A stretch of DNA of 64,000 bases, taken from assembly GCF_009720525.1 (NCBI RefSeq), contig NZ_CP043930.1, positions 2,515,501-2,579,500 of the forward strand. The letters are read 5' to 3'. Within the stretch, counting starts at the first letter, position 1, and each line of letters begins with the position of its first letter. The DNA comes from Gimesia benthica (GTDB lineage: Bacteria; Planctomycetota; Planctomycetia; Planctomycetales; Planctomycetaceae). Shown here in pieces: positions 18,075 to 25,590 of this stretch. Position numbers and translations under genes: made by a program. The notes below the pieces were generated by a model that worked only from the letters and a program-made list of their open reading frames with translations, ran no database searches and was not told where the DNA came from.

Positions 18075-18587
18075 ATGATTCAGGCGACAGATCAGAGCGT
18101 GCATGGAGACGGCTACGACTGCTTTGAAGCGGGCCCGCTGGAGAGCTGGACGCGGTTCAAGCTCACACCGCCGGACGCGCCCATGCCGGTTCGCGGGAAA
18201 TATTTTCTACGGAAGCTGCTGAACTCAGACGGGCTGGAGATGTCGGTCAATGTGCTGCCTGCGGGCCGCGAGATGCCTTTTGTCCATCGCCACCAGGCGA
18301 ACGACGAGATTTACTTCGTGATCCAGGGCCGGGGACAGTTTCAGGCGGGGGAGGAGCTGTTTGAGGTTTCGGACGGATTCTTTATTCGACTTTCGCCCGA
18401 AGTGCCGCGCGTCTGGCGAAACCACAGCGAAGAGCCGTTATACTATCTGGTGATCCAGTACCGCGCGGACAGCAGTGTCACCGGCGGCACTCTGGATGGC
18501 GAACGCCTGGAACAACACCCGATTGTCTGGAAAGAGAGTCCTGCAGATGAACCAGCCCACGGATCGGAAACAACGCTCCCGGAATAA
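18075..18587 (+). CDS. Cupin domain protein
   Basis: A 170-residue single-domain cupin. Motif 1 is intact: GREMPFVHRHQANDEIYFVIQG gives the two His and the Glu that bind a metal. In motif 2 (DGFFIRLSPEVPRVWRN) the usual His is replaced by Val, so only three of the four ligands are present. AGGAG precedes the ATG. It is the first gene of a two-gene operon with a tetR gene, under a promoter covered by palindromes. Cupins of this kind act as dioxygenases, isomerases or small-molecule binders; no substrate can be named. Confidence 0.85.
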   Translation: MIQATDQSVHGDGYDCFEAGPLESWTRFKLTPPDAPMPVRGKYFLRKLLNSDGLEMSVNVLPAGREMPFVHRHQANDEIYFVIQGRGQFQAGEELFEVSDGFFIRLSPEVPRVWRNHSEEPLYYLVIQYRADSSVTGGTLDGERLEQHPIVWKESPADEPAHGSETTLPE

Positions 18588-19119
18588 GATTCTGGACGCC
18601 GCCCTGCGTACGTTCAAACAACAGGGGTACGTCGGCAGTGGCGTGGATGGAATCATGGAAGCCGCCGGCATGACTTCCGGCGCGTTTTATGGTCATTTCA
18701 GTTCGAAGTCTGATGTGCTGGGCGAGGCCTTTGTGCATTCTTTCATCGAGGACCAGGCGGCGATGAACGGCGCCCTCAGTGAATGTGAGACGCCGGAGCA
18801 ACTGATCGAGATCATGCAGAAGTACCTGTCGAGTAAGCATTGCGAGCAGGTAGAGGAGGGATGTTCGATCCCTCCTCTGCTGTCCGACCTGTGTCGCGCG
18901 GATGCAGAGACGAAGGCCCGGTTCGAAGAGGTCATCCAGTGGATGGTCGCGCAGTTTCAGGAGCGCTCGGACAACGAATTCAGCCGCCAGGAAATTCTCG
19001 CGACGCTGGCCCTCTGTTTTGGCGGCCTGTCGCTGGCGCGCGCAGTCAACTCCCCTGCCCTGTCCCGACAGATTCTCTCTGCCTGTCGAAAGCAGTTGCC
19101 GATTCAGAAGTGCGACTAA
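18547..19119 (+). CDS. TetR/AcrR family transcriptional repressor
   Basis: About 190 residues. The N-terminal helix-turn-helix is SRNKILDAALRTFKQQGYVGSGVDGIMEAAGMTSGAFYGHFSSKSDV (residues 11-57), a near-perfect TetR signature. The C-terminal ligand domain contains CEQVEEGCSIPPLLSDL, a Cys-bearing stretch seen in AcrR-like members. ATG 18547 begins the conserved region and follows GAGAG; it overlaps the cupin gene by 41 bp, so translation is probably coupled. The two palindromes at 18009-18040 are its likely operators, giving autorepression. Confidence 0.92.
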   Translation: MNQPTDRKQRSRNKILDAALRTFKQQGYVGSGVDGIMEAAGMTSGAFYGHFSSKSDVLGEAFVHSFIEDQAAMNGALSECETPEQLIEIMQKYLSSKHCEQVEEGCSIPPLLSDLCRADAETKARFEEVIQWMVAQFQERSDNEFSRQEILATLALCFGGLSLARAVNSPALSRQILSACRKQLPIQKCD

Positions 19120-19455
19120 ATGTCGCATCTCGATTCGTTATCATCGTGCATTTCGGCGAAATCTGTTGCGCCAGAGTTTCCGGTGCTCTGTAATCTAAAC
19201 CCGGACTGTTTCCGGCCTTTCATATTTTCCACACCGGGTTAGAATAGACTTCAATATCCAGATCTATTCAGGTTCCTGTGTTGTTATGCTGACGCCTCCC
19301 CTGGTACAGGCGTAACTGATTCCCAGGAGCAACCTGCCCGTATTGATACAACCAAGACGACATCCTGTAGTGGTCCACCGATCTCTTACGCTCACAGGAG
19401 TCAGCCTGGAAACAACGCCAGAAGTCCCCCTGGTTCAACAGAAAAGGCTGCAGAG
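19120..19455. other. Intergenic region upstream of the hybrid kinase
   Basis: 336 bp without a credible gene. It holds a weak inverted repeat AACCCGG / CCGGGTT (19198-19204 and 19234-19240) not far downstream of tetR, with no T run. No promoter was good enough to call. Confidence 0.4.
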
Positions 19456-21876
19456 ATGGGTGAGTTTTTCACCAAACTATTTGACACATCAGATTATCCC
19501 CCCCGCTGGGATTGCGGAAACTGGAGTGACGGTGAAGGCTGGCTGCATATCCTTTCGGACATCGGCACCTGGTCGGCTTATACCGCGATTCCGATTGTGC
19601 TGCTGTACTTTGCCGCCAAGCGAAAAGATTTTCCGTTCACGAAACTGTTTGGTCTGTTCGCAGCATTCATTCTGCTGTGCGGCACCGTGCACCTGGTGGA
19701 AGCAATTATCTTCTGGTATCCGATTTATCGGATCTCGGGACTGCTCAAGCTGGCGACCGCCATCGTTTCCTGGATCGCAGTGATCATATTAATCCGCTAT
19801 GCACCGCGGATCCTGCATCTACCATCCATGATGGCGACCAACAAACAGCTGGTCGATGAGATTGAACAACGCAAGCAGGTGGAACGCGATCTCCGCTGGC
19901 TGCAGGCCCGGTATGAAGCTTTTTTAAGCGGCACCAGTAGTATTATCTGGACGACGGATGCGCAGGGGAATTTTATCGTGCCCCAGACCTCCTGGCAGCG
20001 ATTCACGGGGCAACCCTGGACTGAGCACAAAGACAACGGCTGGTTGAATGCCGTGCTGCCGGAAGACCGTTCTGAAATCACGGCGCTCTGGAGTTCGTCA
20101 ACGAAAGACCGGTCCAGCCGCCAGATCCAGGGGCACATCTGGCATGCGGAGAGCCAGAGCTATCGCCCGGTGATTACCGAAGCGGTTCCCGTGATCGATC
20201 AGTCTGGTCAGGTCCGGGAATGGGTGGGCACGGTGAGTGACATTCATGAACAGCGACGGGCGGAAGAGAGCCTGAGTGCCGCCGAGGCGCGGGCCAGCCA
20301 GCGACTGAAGGAGCTGGAACTGATCTACGAAACCGCCCCGGTTGGAATGAGTTTAATCGATCAGCAGTATCGCTGTCTGCGCATCAACGAGCGGCACGCA
20401 CAGATGAACGGGATCTCCCGTCATCAGCAACTGGGCCGGCAGGTGGAAGAACTGATGCCCGGCCTTGCCGATCAGATTCAGCCCCTGTATCAGACCGTGT
20501 TTGAAAGTGGCAAGGCGGTTGAAAACTATGAAGTTTACGCCCAGACTCCCGGCGATGACGAGCGTCACTGCTGGCTGATGAATTTTCATCCCCTCGTGGA
20601 TGAAACGGAAGAAGTCTGGGCCGTCAGCTGTATCATCCAGGACATCACGGAACGTAAGCAGCTGGAAGAGACGTTGCGCAAAAGTGAGCAGGCGGCCCTG
20701 CAGGCGAATCTGGCGAAAAGTGAATTCCTGGCCAACATGAGCCATGAAATCCGGACGCCGATGGCTGCGATCGCGGGCTACGCCGACATGCTGCTGGAAC
20801 GTCTGCAGGAGCCTGACGACCGGCAGTGTGTGATCGTCATGAAGCGGAACGGCGAATACCTGCTCGAACTGATTAACGATATTCTCGACCTGTCGCGGAT
20901 CGAAGCCGGGAAACTGGAGGTCGAACTCGAACCGGTATCTCTGCCGGTGCTGATCGGCGAGATCCAGTCGCTGATGCATGTGCGGGCACAAGAGAAAGAG
21001 CTGGATCTGACCGTCAAGTTCGTGGGCAAGGTGCCCGAGACGATCCAGACGGATTCGATACGACTCAGGCAAGTGCTGATCAACCTGCTGGGCAATGCCA
21101 TCAAATTCACCGACGAGGGAGAAGTCCGACTGGGCGTGCGGCTCATTTCTGATTCCGAGCCGCCCGAGATTGAATTTGCGGTGCAGGACACGGGCATCGG
21201 CATCCCTGAAGAGCAGCAGAAAAAACTTTTCAAGCCGTTCTCGCAGGGGGACACTTCGGTGACCCGCGCTTATGGCGGCAGTGGGTTGGGGCTGGCGATC
21301 AGCAAACGACTGGTAAGCATGCTGAAAGGCTCGATCTGGGTGACCAGCGAGGTCGGAGAGGGTTCGGTGTTCCACGTGCGGCTGCCTCTGGATTCACTGG
21401 AAGGAGTGCCGCTGATCGAACCGGACCTGACAACGCTGTCAGCAGAAGAGACCACTGCGCAGTCAGACGTGCTGCCCGTGCTCAACTGCCGGGTGCTGGT
21501 GGTGGACGACCGCCGCGAGATCCGCCACATCTGTCAGCACTTCCTGGAAAAAGCGGGTGCGACGGTTCAGCTGGCGCAAGACGGCCAGGCCGGCGTCGAT
21601 ACCATTCTGGCGGCCCGGGAGAGCGACGCGGCGTATGATGTCATCCTGATGGATATGCAGATGCCTCGTCTGGGTGGGCTGGAGGCCACCACAGTTTTAC
21701 GTGCCCAGGGGGTCGAGACGCCGATCATCGCGTTGACCGCGGATGCGATGAAAGGGGACCGGGAACAGTGTCTGCAGGCCGGGTGCAACGACTACCTCTC
21801 CAAGCCGATCGATCATGCTCAGCTGGTGGAGATCGTGTGGAAGTATTCCCGCGGGGATCAGCGAGAGGCTGAGTAG
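19456..21876 (+). CDS. Hybrid histidine kinase with ethylene-receptor-like membrane sensor
   Basis: An 806-residue protein. Residues 33-118 form three membrane helices matching the ethylene-binding domain of plant ETR1: Asp35, Tyr42, Ile45-Pro46, Ile72, Cys75 and His79 (FILLCGTVHL) sit exactly ten positions after ETR1 Asp25, Tyr32, Ile35-Pro36, Ile62, Cys65 and His69. Then two PAS domains (about 145-270 and 285-400), the HisKA dimerisation domain with phospho-acceptor His430 (SHEIRTP), the ATPase domain (N-box near 543, DTGIGIP, GGSGLGL) and a receiver domain with Asp684-685, phospho-acceptor Asp733 and Lys783. No separate response regulator is adjacent. It probably senses a small ligand through a copper site, as in ETR1; ethylene itself is unproven. 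Confidence 0.92.
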   Translation: MGEFFTKLFDTSDYPPRWDCGNWSDGEGWLHILSDIGTWSAYTAIPIVLLYFAAKRKDFPFTKLFGLFAAFILLCGTVHLVEAIIFWYPIYRISGLLKLATAIVSWIAVIILIRYAPRILHLPSMMATNKQLVDEIEQRKQVERDLRWLQARYEAFLSGTSSIIWTTDAQGNFIVPQTSWQRFTGQPWTEHKDNGWLNAVLPEDRSEITALWSSSTKDRSSRQIQGHIWHAESQSYRPVITEAVPVIDQSGQVREWVGTVSDIHEQRRAEESLSAAEARASQRLKELELIYETAPVGMSLIDQQYRCLRINERHAQMNGISRHQQLGRQVEELMPGLADQIQPLYQTVFESGKAVENYEVYAQTPGDDERHCWLMNFHPLVDETEEVWAVSCIIQDITERKQLEETLRKSEQAALQANLAKSEFLANMSHEIRTPMAAIAGYADMLLERLQEPDDRQCVIVMKRNGEYLLELINDILDLSRIEAGKLEVELEPVSLPVLIGEIQSLMHVRAQEKELDLTVKFVGKVPETIQTDSIRLRQVLINLLGNAIKFTDEGEVRLGVRLISDSEPPEIEFAVQDTGIGIPEEQQKKLFKPFSQGDTSVTRAYGGSGLGLAISKRLVSMLKGSIWVTSEVGEGSVFHVRLPLDSLEGVPLIEPDLTTLSAEETTAQSDVLPVLNCRVLVVDDRREIRHICQHFLEKAGATVQLAQDGQAGVDTILAARESDAAYDVILMDMQMPRLGGLEATTVLRAQGVETPIIALTADAMKGDREQCLQAGCNDYLSKPIDHAQLVEIVWKYSRGDQREAE

Positions 21877-21909
21877 GGCTGATCTGTTATTTGTGAATTG
21901 ACGTGGCAC

Positions 21910-21940
21910 CCGGCAAGAGGACACCCAGATCCTCCCCTAC
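21910..21940 (+). repeat. Intergenic repeat family C, copy 1 (diverged)
   Basis: Hairpin GAGGA / TCCTC around a CACCCA-type loop, ending in the family-specific CCCCTAC. The arms are shorter than in other copies. Confidence 0.6.
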
Positions 21941-21988
21941 AATTTTGGATTTGAATTCTGTGGCTGGATTGAACGCCTGATCTGACAA

Positions 21989-22033
21989 TTTCCTGCTCGC
22001 TGCGCTCGGCCCGAATTGCATTCGGGCCCACCC
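21989..22033 (+). repeat. Intergenic repeat family A, copy 2
   Basis: 45 bp, differing from copies 1 and 3 by at most one base. Central hairpin GGCCCGAAT-TGC-ATTCGGGCC. Confidence 0.85.
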
Positions 22034-22076
22034 GTCGTTTTTCTAAATTCGAACGTTCCTTATCAAAGTCGTTTCA

Positions 22077-22104
22077 ACCGGGTCTAACGCCCTGCGGCTA
22101 ATGG
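22077..22104 (+). repeat. Intergenic repeat family D, diverged copy
   Basis: ACCGGGTCTAACGCCCTGCG followed by GCTAATGG aligns with the copy at 22204 with several changes and a one-base gap. Confidence 0.45.
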
Positions 22105-22152
22105 CGAACTCTGAAAAATTCGCTGGTAACGTTCAGATGGCCCCCGATGATG

Positions 22153-22178
22153 TGAGCGGAATGGAGCCCGTCGCCGGT
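22153..22178 (-). repeat. Intergenic repeat family D, inverted copy
   Basis: TGAGCGGAATGGAGC followed by CCGTCGCCGGT is the reverse complement of the family D core with a few changes. It lies 26 bp from a direct copy, so the two form an inverted pair. Confidence 0.55.
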
Positions 22179-22203
22179 CCTGGTGGTCAACGACAACCGT
22201 GAT

Positions 22204-22234
22204 TACCGGCGGCTAGCGCCTTGCCGCTCACTGG
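22204..22234 (+). repeat. Intergenic repeat family D, copy
   Basis: ACCGGCGGCTAGCGCCTTGC then CGCTCACTGGG. Internal complementarity GCGGC / GCCGC. Confidence 0.65.
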
Positions 22235-22250
22235 GAGGAATGTGTGACGG

Positions 22251-22889
22251 TTAATCGTCGAGGTTCCAGACGGCCATGTCGTCGAGCAGGAGTGTGTCGC
22301 CTTTGAGGACGAAGCGGTAGCCTGTCTTCTGGCTGTCGAGCGAGGCGTGCTGGCCGGCGACTTTCAAACCGTTATCCAGTTGGGCGACGACCTGATCGCC
22401 CTGCATTTCGAGCTGCAGCGTGTACCACTGGTTGGGATCGAGTTTGCCCTGGGCTTTTGCCAGCGTGATCGGTTTTGATTTCGGGTCTTTCTTGTCTTTG
22501 TCGGTGCGGAGAATCATGCCATTCTTGTCGATCATCACGCGGAACAGATGCCCTTTGGGATGATTTAGACTCAGGTGAAAGAACTTTGCATCCTTGAGCT
22601 GAAACGAACAGCGGAGCATGGAGTTGCGGTGCGGCAGTTTCCAGGTCAGCACGGCTGCATGTTTGTCGGCGGGCAGTTCTTTACCGACGAGCAGGTCTTC
22701 CGAGACAGTCCATTCCCCTTTGTTGACGGCCCATTGCTTGCCGAGTTTTTTCTGGTCGAATGATTCACTCTGAGTGGGCTGGCCGGTTTTGACCAGAGCC
22801 GGTTTGAGTGTGGCGTTCTTTTCCGCCTGTAAGGATGCGGGAGCCAGAACCATCACAGCCAGACAGAAGCAGAAGGTTGATTTGAGCAT
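22251..22889 (-). CDS. Secreted protein with LamG/DUF1080-like beta-sandwich features
   Basis: A 212-residue protein with a Sec signal peptide (FCFCLAVMVLAPASLQAE). The mature part reads as a concanavalin-like sheet protein: KQWAVNKGEWTVSEDLLVGKE, then NSMLRCSFQLKDAKFFHLSLNH, PNQWYTLQLEMQGDQVVAQLDNG and LLLDDMAVWNLDD. This is the pattern of planctomycete DUF1080/LamG-type proteins, which bind or act on polysaccharides. ATG 22889 is chosen because AGGAAAG lies 10 nt upstream; a GTG three codons earlier is possible. It stands alone between repeat-rich regions. Function not established. Confidence 0.75.
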   Translation of the reverse strand: MLKSTFCFCLAVMVLAPASLQAEKNATLKPALVKTGQPTQSESFDQKKLGKQWAVNKGEWTVSEDLLVGKELPADKHAAVLTWKLPHRNSMLRCSFQLKDAKFFHLSLNHPKGHLFRVMIDKNGMILRTDKDKKDPKSKPITLAKAQGKLDPNQWYTLQLEMQGDQVVAQLDNGLKVAGQHASLDSQKTGYRFVLKGDTLLLDDMAVWNLDD

Positions 22890-23070
22890 CACGGTCACTT
22901 TCCTGAAATGGGAATCAAAGGACGAGAAATGGCGGATGGCCTATTGTAAACATGTGCGTTTCGTGAGGGCTATCAAAAATTGTGATTTATTGTGGGGAGG
23001 GACCACGAAAGGAAATGTGTGGTTTGGGAAGGTGATTGCTGTGAGATTGTTAAGATGCATCTGGTTTGAA

Positions 23071-23100
23071 ACCGATGGCTGGCGCCATTCCGCTCAGGGT
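23071..23100 (+). repeat. Intergenic repeat family D, copy
   Basis: ACCGATGGCTGGCGCCATTC then CGCTCAGGGT. Here the inner arms are ATGGC / GCCAT, unlike the copy at 22204 but still complementary. Confidence 0.65.
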
Positions 23101-23152
23101 GGGAGGATCTCCCTGGTTCCCTTATGATTTGGATGTAGATTGAACATCGCGA

Positions 23153-23181
23153 GGCGGGAGGACACGTGGGTCCTCCCCTAC
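23153..23181 (+). repeat. Intergenic repeat family C, copy 2
   Basis: GGCGGGAGGACACGTGGGTC followed by CTCCCCTAC. Stem GGGAGGAC / GTCCTCCC around an ACGTG-type loop. Confidence 0.75.
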
Positions 23182-23229
23182 TTTTCGGGAGATGCATCCG
23201 GATACCGATTCGAAAGTTTTCTCTGTCAG

Positions 23230-23274
23230 TTTCCTGCTCGCTGCGCTCGGCCCGAATTGCATTCGGGCCCACCC
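23230..23274 (+). repeat. Intergenic repeat family A, copy 3
   Basis: 45 bp, same sequence as copy 2 in the core. Copies 1 and 3 also share the flanking TCAGT on the left and CTT/CTTTT on the right. Family B follows directly. Confidence 0.85.
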
Positions 23275-23278
23275 TTTT

Positions 23279-23306
23279 CTTTCGTGCTTTTCGTGTTTTT
23301 CGTGGT
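23279..23306 (-). repeat. Intergenic repeat family B, copy 1
   Basis: The reverse complement reads CCACGAAAAACACGAAAAGC then ACGAAAG, a run of short CACGAAA units. Direct neighbour of a family A copy. Confidence 0.65.
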
Positions 23307-23339
23307 AGAAAATATTTCAAGCAATTCGTGGTCGCACCA

Positions 23340-24683
23340 TCAGATCAGTTCGGCGATGGGTTCGCGGAGATCGAGCGTGTATTGTGGTCGGCCGGCGTGG
23401 TCGGGGATCGTCGTGGTGGCGGGGTCGATTCCCAGCTGGCGGTACAGGGTGGCGAAGACGTTCTGGTAGTGCAGCGGTCGATCGAGGGGAACTTCGCCCA
23501 GGCGGTTGGTGGAGCCGATGACCTGGCCCGTTCGCATGCCGCCCCCGGCGAGGAGCGCACAGGAGGCCTGCGGCCAGTGGTCGCGGCCGGCGTTTTCGTT
23601 GATGCGGGGCGTGCGTCCGAATTCGCCCCAGGCGATGACGCTGACGTCATCCTGCAGGCCGCGGTTGTGGATGTCTTCCACGAGGGCGGTAATGCCCTGA
23701 TCGAGTTTCGCGAGTTGCAGTGGCAGACGGGCAAAGTTCGAATGGTGGCGGTCCCAGCTGCCGAAGGAGAGCGTGACACAACGGACGCCTGCTTCGACCA
23801 GGCGGCGGGCCATCAGGAACTGATCCATCCAGTGCGGGCCGGCGTCTTCGCCGAACGCGGGTGAATCGTCGCCCCGTCCGTAACGGTCGCGGAGCGCGGG
23901 TTCTTCTTTCTCAAGGTCCATGGCTTCGACCAGTTTGCTGGAGGTAAGCACATCGAAGGCCCGCTGGGAATAGGCGTCGAGACCGTCGTAGGCCTGATCT
24001 GCAGAATGGCGGAAGGCATCGAAGCCGGCGAGTAAGGCCTGACGGTCCCGGAGGCGATCGAGGGTGATACTCTGCAGACGCATGTTGTCCATGCCTTCGC
24101 CGGTCGGCTGCAGCGGGGCATGCGCTTTGCCCAGGAAACCGGGAAAGCCGGGATTGCCGTACGGTTCGTGGCGGCTCTTGATGCTCAGTCCGACGAAGGG
24201 GGGCACTGCTTTGTCGACCGGCCCCTGGACTTTAGAAAGGACCGCGCCGAGTGAGGGGTGTCCCGACTGCCGCTCTCCGCCGCCGATGGGCCAGCCGCTC
24301 ATGCAGAGATCGGAGGCATGCTGATCGGGGCAGCCGTGCAGGGAGCGAATGATGGCGAACTTGTCCATCATCGCGGCCAGGCGGGGCATGTGTTCGCAGA
24401 TCTGGATGCCGGGGACATTGGTGTCGATGGGGCGGAATTCACCGCGAATTTCCGAGGGGGCGTCCATCTTCAGATCGTACATGTCCTGGTGGGAGGGACC
24501 GCCGGAGAGGAAGATCATGATGATGGCTTTGTGCCCCAGCTTGCCGGCGGGAGTGCCGGCCTGGTCTTGTGCCGCGAGAATCTGCGGAAGCGAGAGTCCA
24601 CCCAGTGCCAGTCCGCCGATCTTGAGGAACTGCCGGCGCGAGCCGTTACACTGTCGCTGTGATGAGCCGGGGATCGAGAGCAT
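23340..24683 (-). CDS. DUF1501 family protein with Tat-type signal
   Basis: A 447-residue member of the planctomycete-abundant DUF1501 family, distantly related to the alkaline-phosphatase/sulfatase fold. A twin-arginine leader is visible (SRRQFLKIGGLALGGLSLPQILA). Family landmarks: AIIMIFLSGGPSHQDMYDLK, SDLCMSGWPIGG, VTLSFGSWDRHHSNF, and VIAWGEFGRTPRINENAGRDHWPQ. It is usually paired with a DUF1549/DUF1553 cytochrome protein, but none is adjacent here; the paired set is at 54-60.6 kb. Probable periplasmic or surface protein; its reaction is not known. Confidence 0.92.
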   Translation of the reverse strand: MLSIPGSSQRQCNGSRRQFLKIGGLALGGLSLPQILAAQDQAGTPAGKLGHKAIIMIFLSGGPSHQDMYDLKMDAPSEIRGEFRPIDTNVPGIQICEHMPRLAAMMDKFAIIRSLHGCPDQHASDLCMSGWPIGGGERQSGHPSLGAVLSKVQGPVDKAVPPFVGLSIKSRHEPYGNPGFPGFLGKAHAPLQPTGEGMDNMRLQSITLDRLRDRQALLAGFDAFRHSADQAYDGLDAYSQRAFDVLTSSKLVEAMDLEKEEPALRDRYGRGDDSPAFGEDAGPHWMDQFLMARRLVEAGVRCVTLSFGSWDRHHSNFARLPLQLAKLDQGITALVEDIHNRGLQDDVSVIAWGEFGRTPRINENAGRDHWPQASCALLAGGGMRTGQVIGSTNRLGEVPLDRPLHYQNVFATLYRQLGIDPATTTIPDHAGRPQYTLDLREPIAELI

Positions 24684-24857
24684 CGCGGGGGTTCTCCAAA
24701 CGGGCGGGACTCGGTAGTGAGCTGGCGGGTGGTTGCCGGTTCGGTTCTGACCAGCCAGGGTGAGCAGGGAATATTGTACCGGTCGGAAAACGGGTCGGGA
24801 AGAGAAGTTGGCGGTGGTTCTGGATTACTAAAGGATGTTTAGTTTGTGGGGTTTGAC

Positions 24858-24913
24858 TACCACGAAAGGTGCGAAGGGCTTACGACCACGAAAAGCACGA
24901 AAGACACGCAAAG
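24858..24913 (+). repeat. Intergenic repeat family B, copy 2
   Basis: Two runs of CCACGAAA/GCACGAAA units separated by about ten bases, opposite in orientation to the copy at 23279 and again close to a family A element. Confidence 0.6.
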
Positions 24914-24978
24914 ATCTATCAGTTGTGATGGAGAGAAGATGGATGAAACCGGTCCTGGATTGTTTGAGTGAGCTGTGA

Positions 24979-25023
24979 CCTCCTGCTCGCGATGCTCGCC
25001 CCGGATTGCATCCGGGGTTACCC
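24979..25023 (+). repeat. Intergenic repeat family A, diverged copy 4
   Basis: Same 45-bp length and frame as the other copies, but the hairpin arms are CCCCGGAT / ATCCGGGG in place of GGCCCGAAT / ATTCGGGCC, with the TGC loop kept. Both arms changed together, so the stem is preserved. Confidence 0.75.
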
Positions 25024-25074
25024 GAGATGTATTTCCTGGTGCCATTGGAATTGGAAGCAAATTGTCTGTCGTTA

Positions 25075-25103
25075 GGCGGGCGACCACACAGGGTCGCCCC
25101 TAC
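25075..25103 (+). repeat. Intergenic repeat family C, copy 3
   Basis: GGCGGGCGACCACACAGGGT then CGCCCCTAC. Stem GGGCGACC / GGTCGCCC, different from copy 2 on both sides. Confidence 0.75.
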
Positions 25104-25338
25104 GCGCGGATTTTGGTTTGTGAAGCACTCCGGGGGAGGTCCCAAATTTTTGACTTGCCGCGGAGAGGCGATGGCTATTTCAAAGTGCTGCTTCCTATTC
25201 AGTAGTGGTCGGTGTGCCGTGGATGGTCTTCGTCTTTTCTTGCTGGTGCCGATTTGTAGGATTGGTTGTTTCTGTTTTTTGAGCGTGTGGGTAGAGGAGG
25301 TTGGCTGCCGGGGAGGGAGGGTTGACGCTCCCTGTTTT

Positions 25339-25367
25339 ACCGGTGGCTAGTGCCATGCCGCTCAGGG
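25339..25367 (+). repeat. Intergenic repeat family D, copy
   Basis: ACCGGTGGCTAGTGCCATGC then CGCTCAGGG. Inner arms TGGC / GCCA. Confidence 0.65.
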
Positions 25368-25418
25368 GGAATTGTTTATGGATGTCCATTGGAAGTTGTT
25401 TCGAGTGGAAGGTCGCCA

Positions 25419-25448
25419 GGCGGGCAGGCACACAGGCGCTGCCCCTAC
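25419..25448 (+). repeat. Intergenic repeat family C, copy 4
   Basis: GGCGGGCAGGCACACAGGCG then CTGCCCCTAC. Stem GGGCAG / CTGCCC, a third arm sequence with the same loop and 3' end. Confidence 0.7.
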
Positions 25449-25500
25449 ATCCTGTTTTGATCACGGGTCTGATTCTGTCGAAAGGCACCGGGAGGTCAAG

Positions 25501-25590
25501 ACAAAATTTTGTCCCGATGTGGCCGGATTTTGTCCTGGTGTGGCCTGGATTTTGTCCCTGTCTGGCCGGAGTGTGTCCTGGTCTGCCCTG
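25501..25590 (+). repeat. Minisatellite of four imperfect 21-22-bp units
   Basis: Units have the form GGATTTTGTCCTGGTGTGGCC with point changes; the last is the most diverged. Not in a gene. Confidence 0.65.

Larger units (their letters stand above)
21877..22250. other. Repeat-rich intergenic region 1
   Basis: 374 bp between the kinase and a minus-strand secreted protein gene. It is almost filled by short repeats: family C at 21910, family A at 21989 and three family D copies. No coding potential is seen. Confidence 0.7.
22890..23339. other. Repeat-rich intergenic region 2
   Basis: 450 bp between two minus-strand genes, carrying one copy each of families D, C, A and B in that order. The open frames here (for example 22973-23320 on the minus strand) translate the repeats and are not genes. 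Confidence 0.7.

Noticed and set aside
22973-23320. A 115-residue minus-strand frame with a string resembling GPNAIRAERSEQETD
   Set aside because: The string is the translation of family A repeat and recurs wherever that element falls. It is a repeat artefact, not a protein family.
25501-25590. CRISPR array
   Set aside because: The four units are adjacent, without unique spacers, and degenerate; no cas gene is near. It is a minisatellite.
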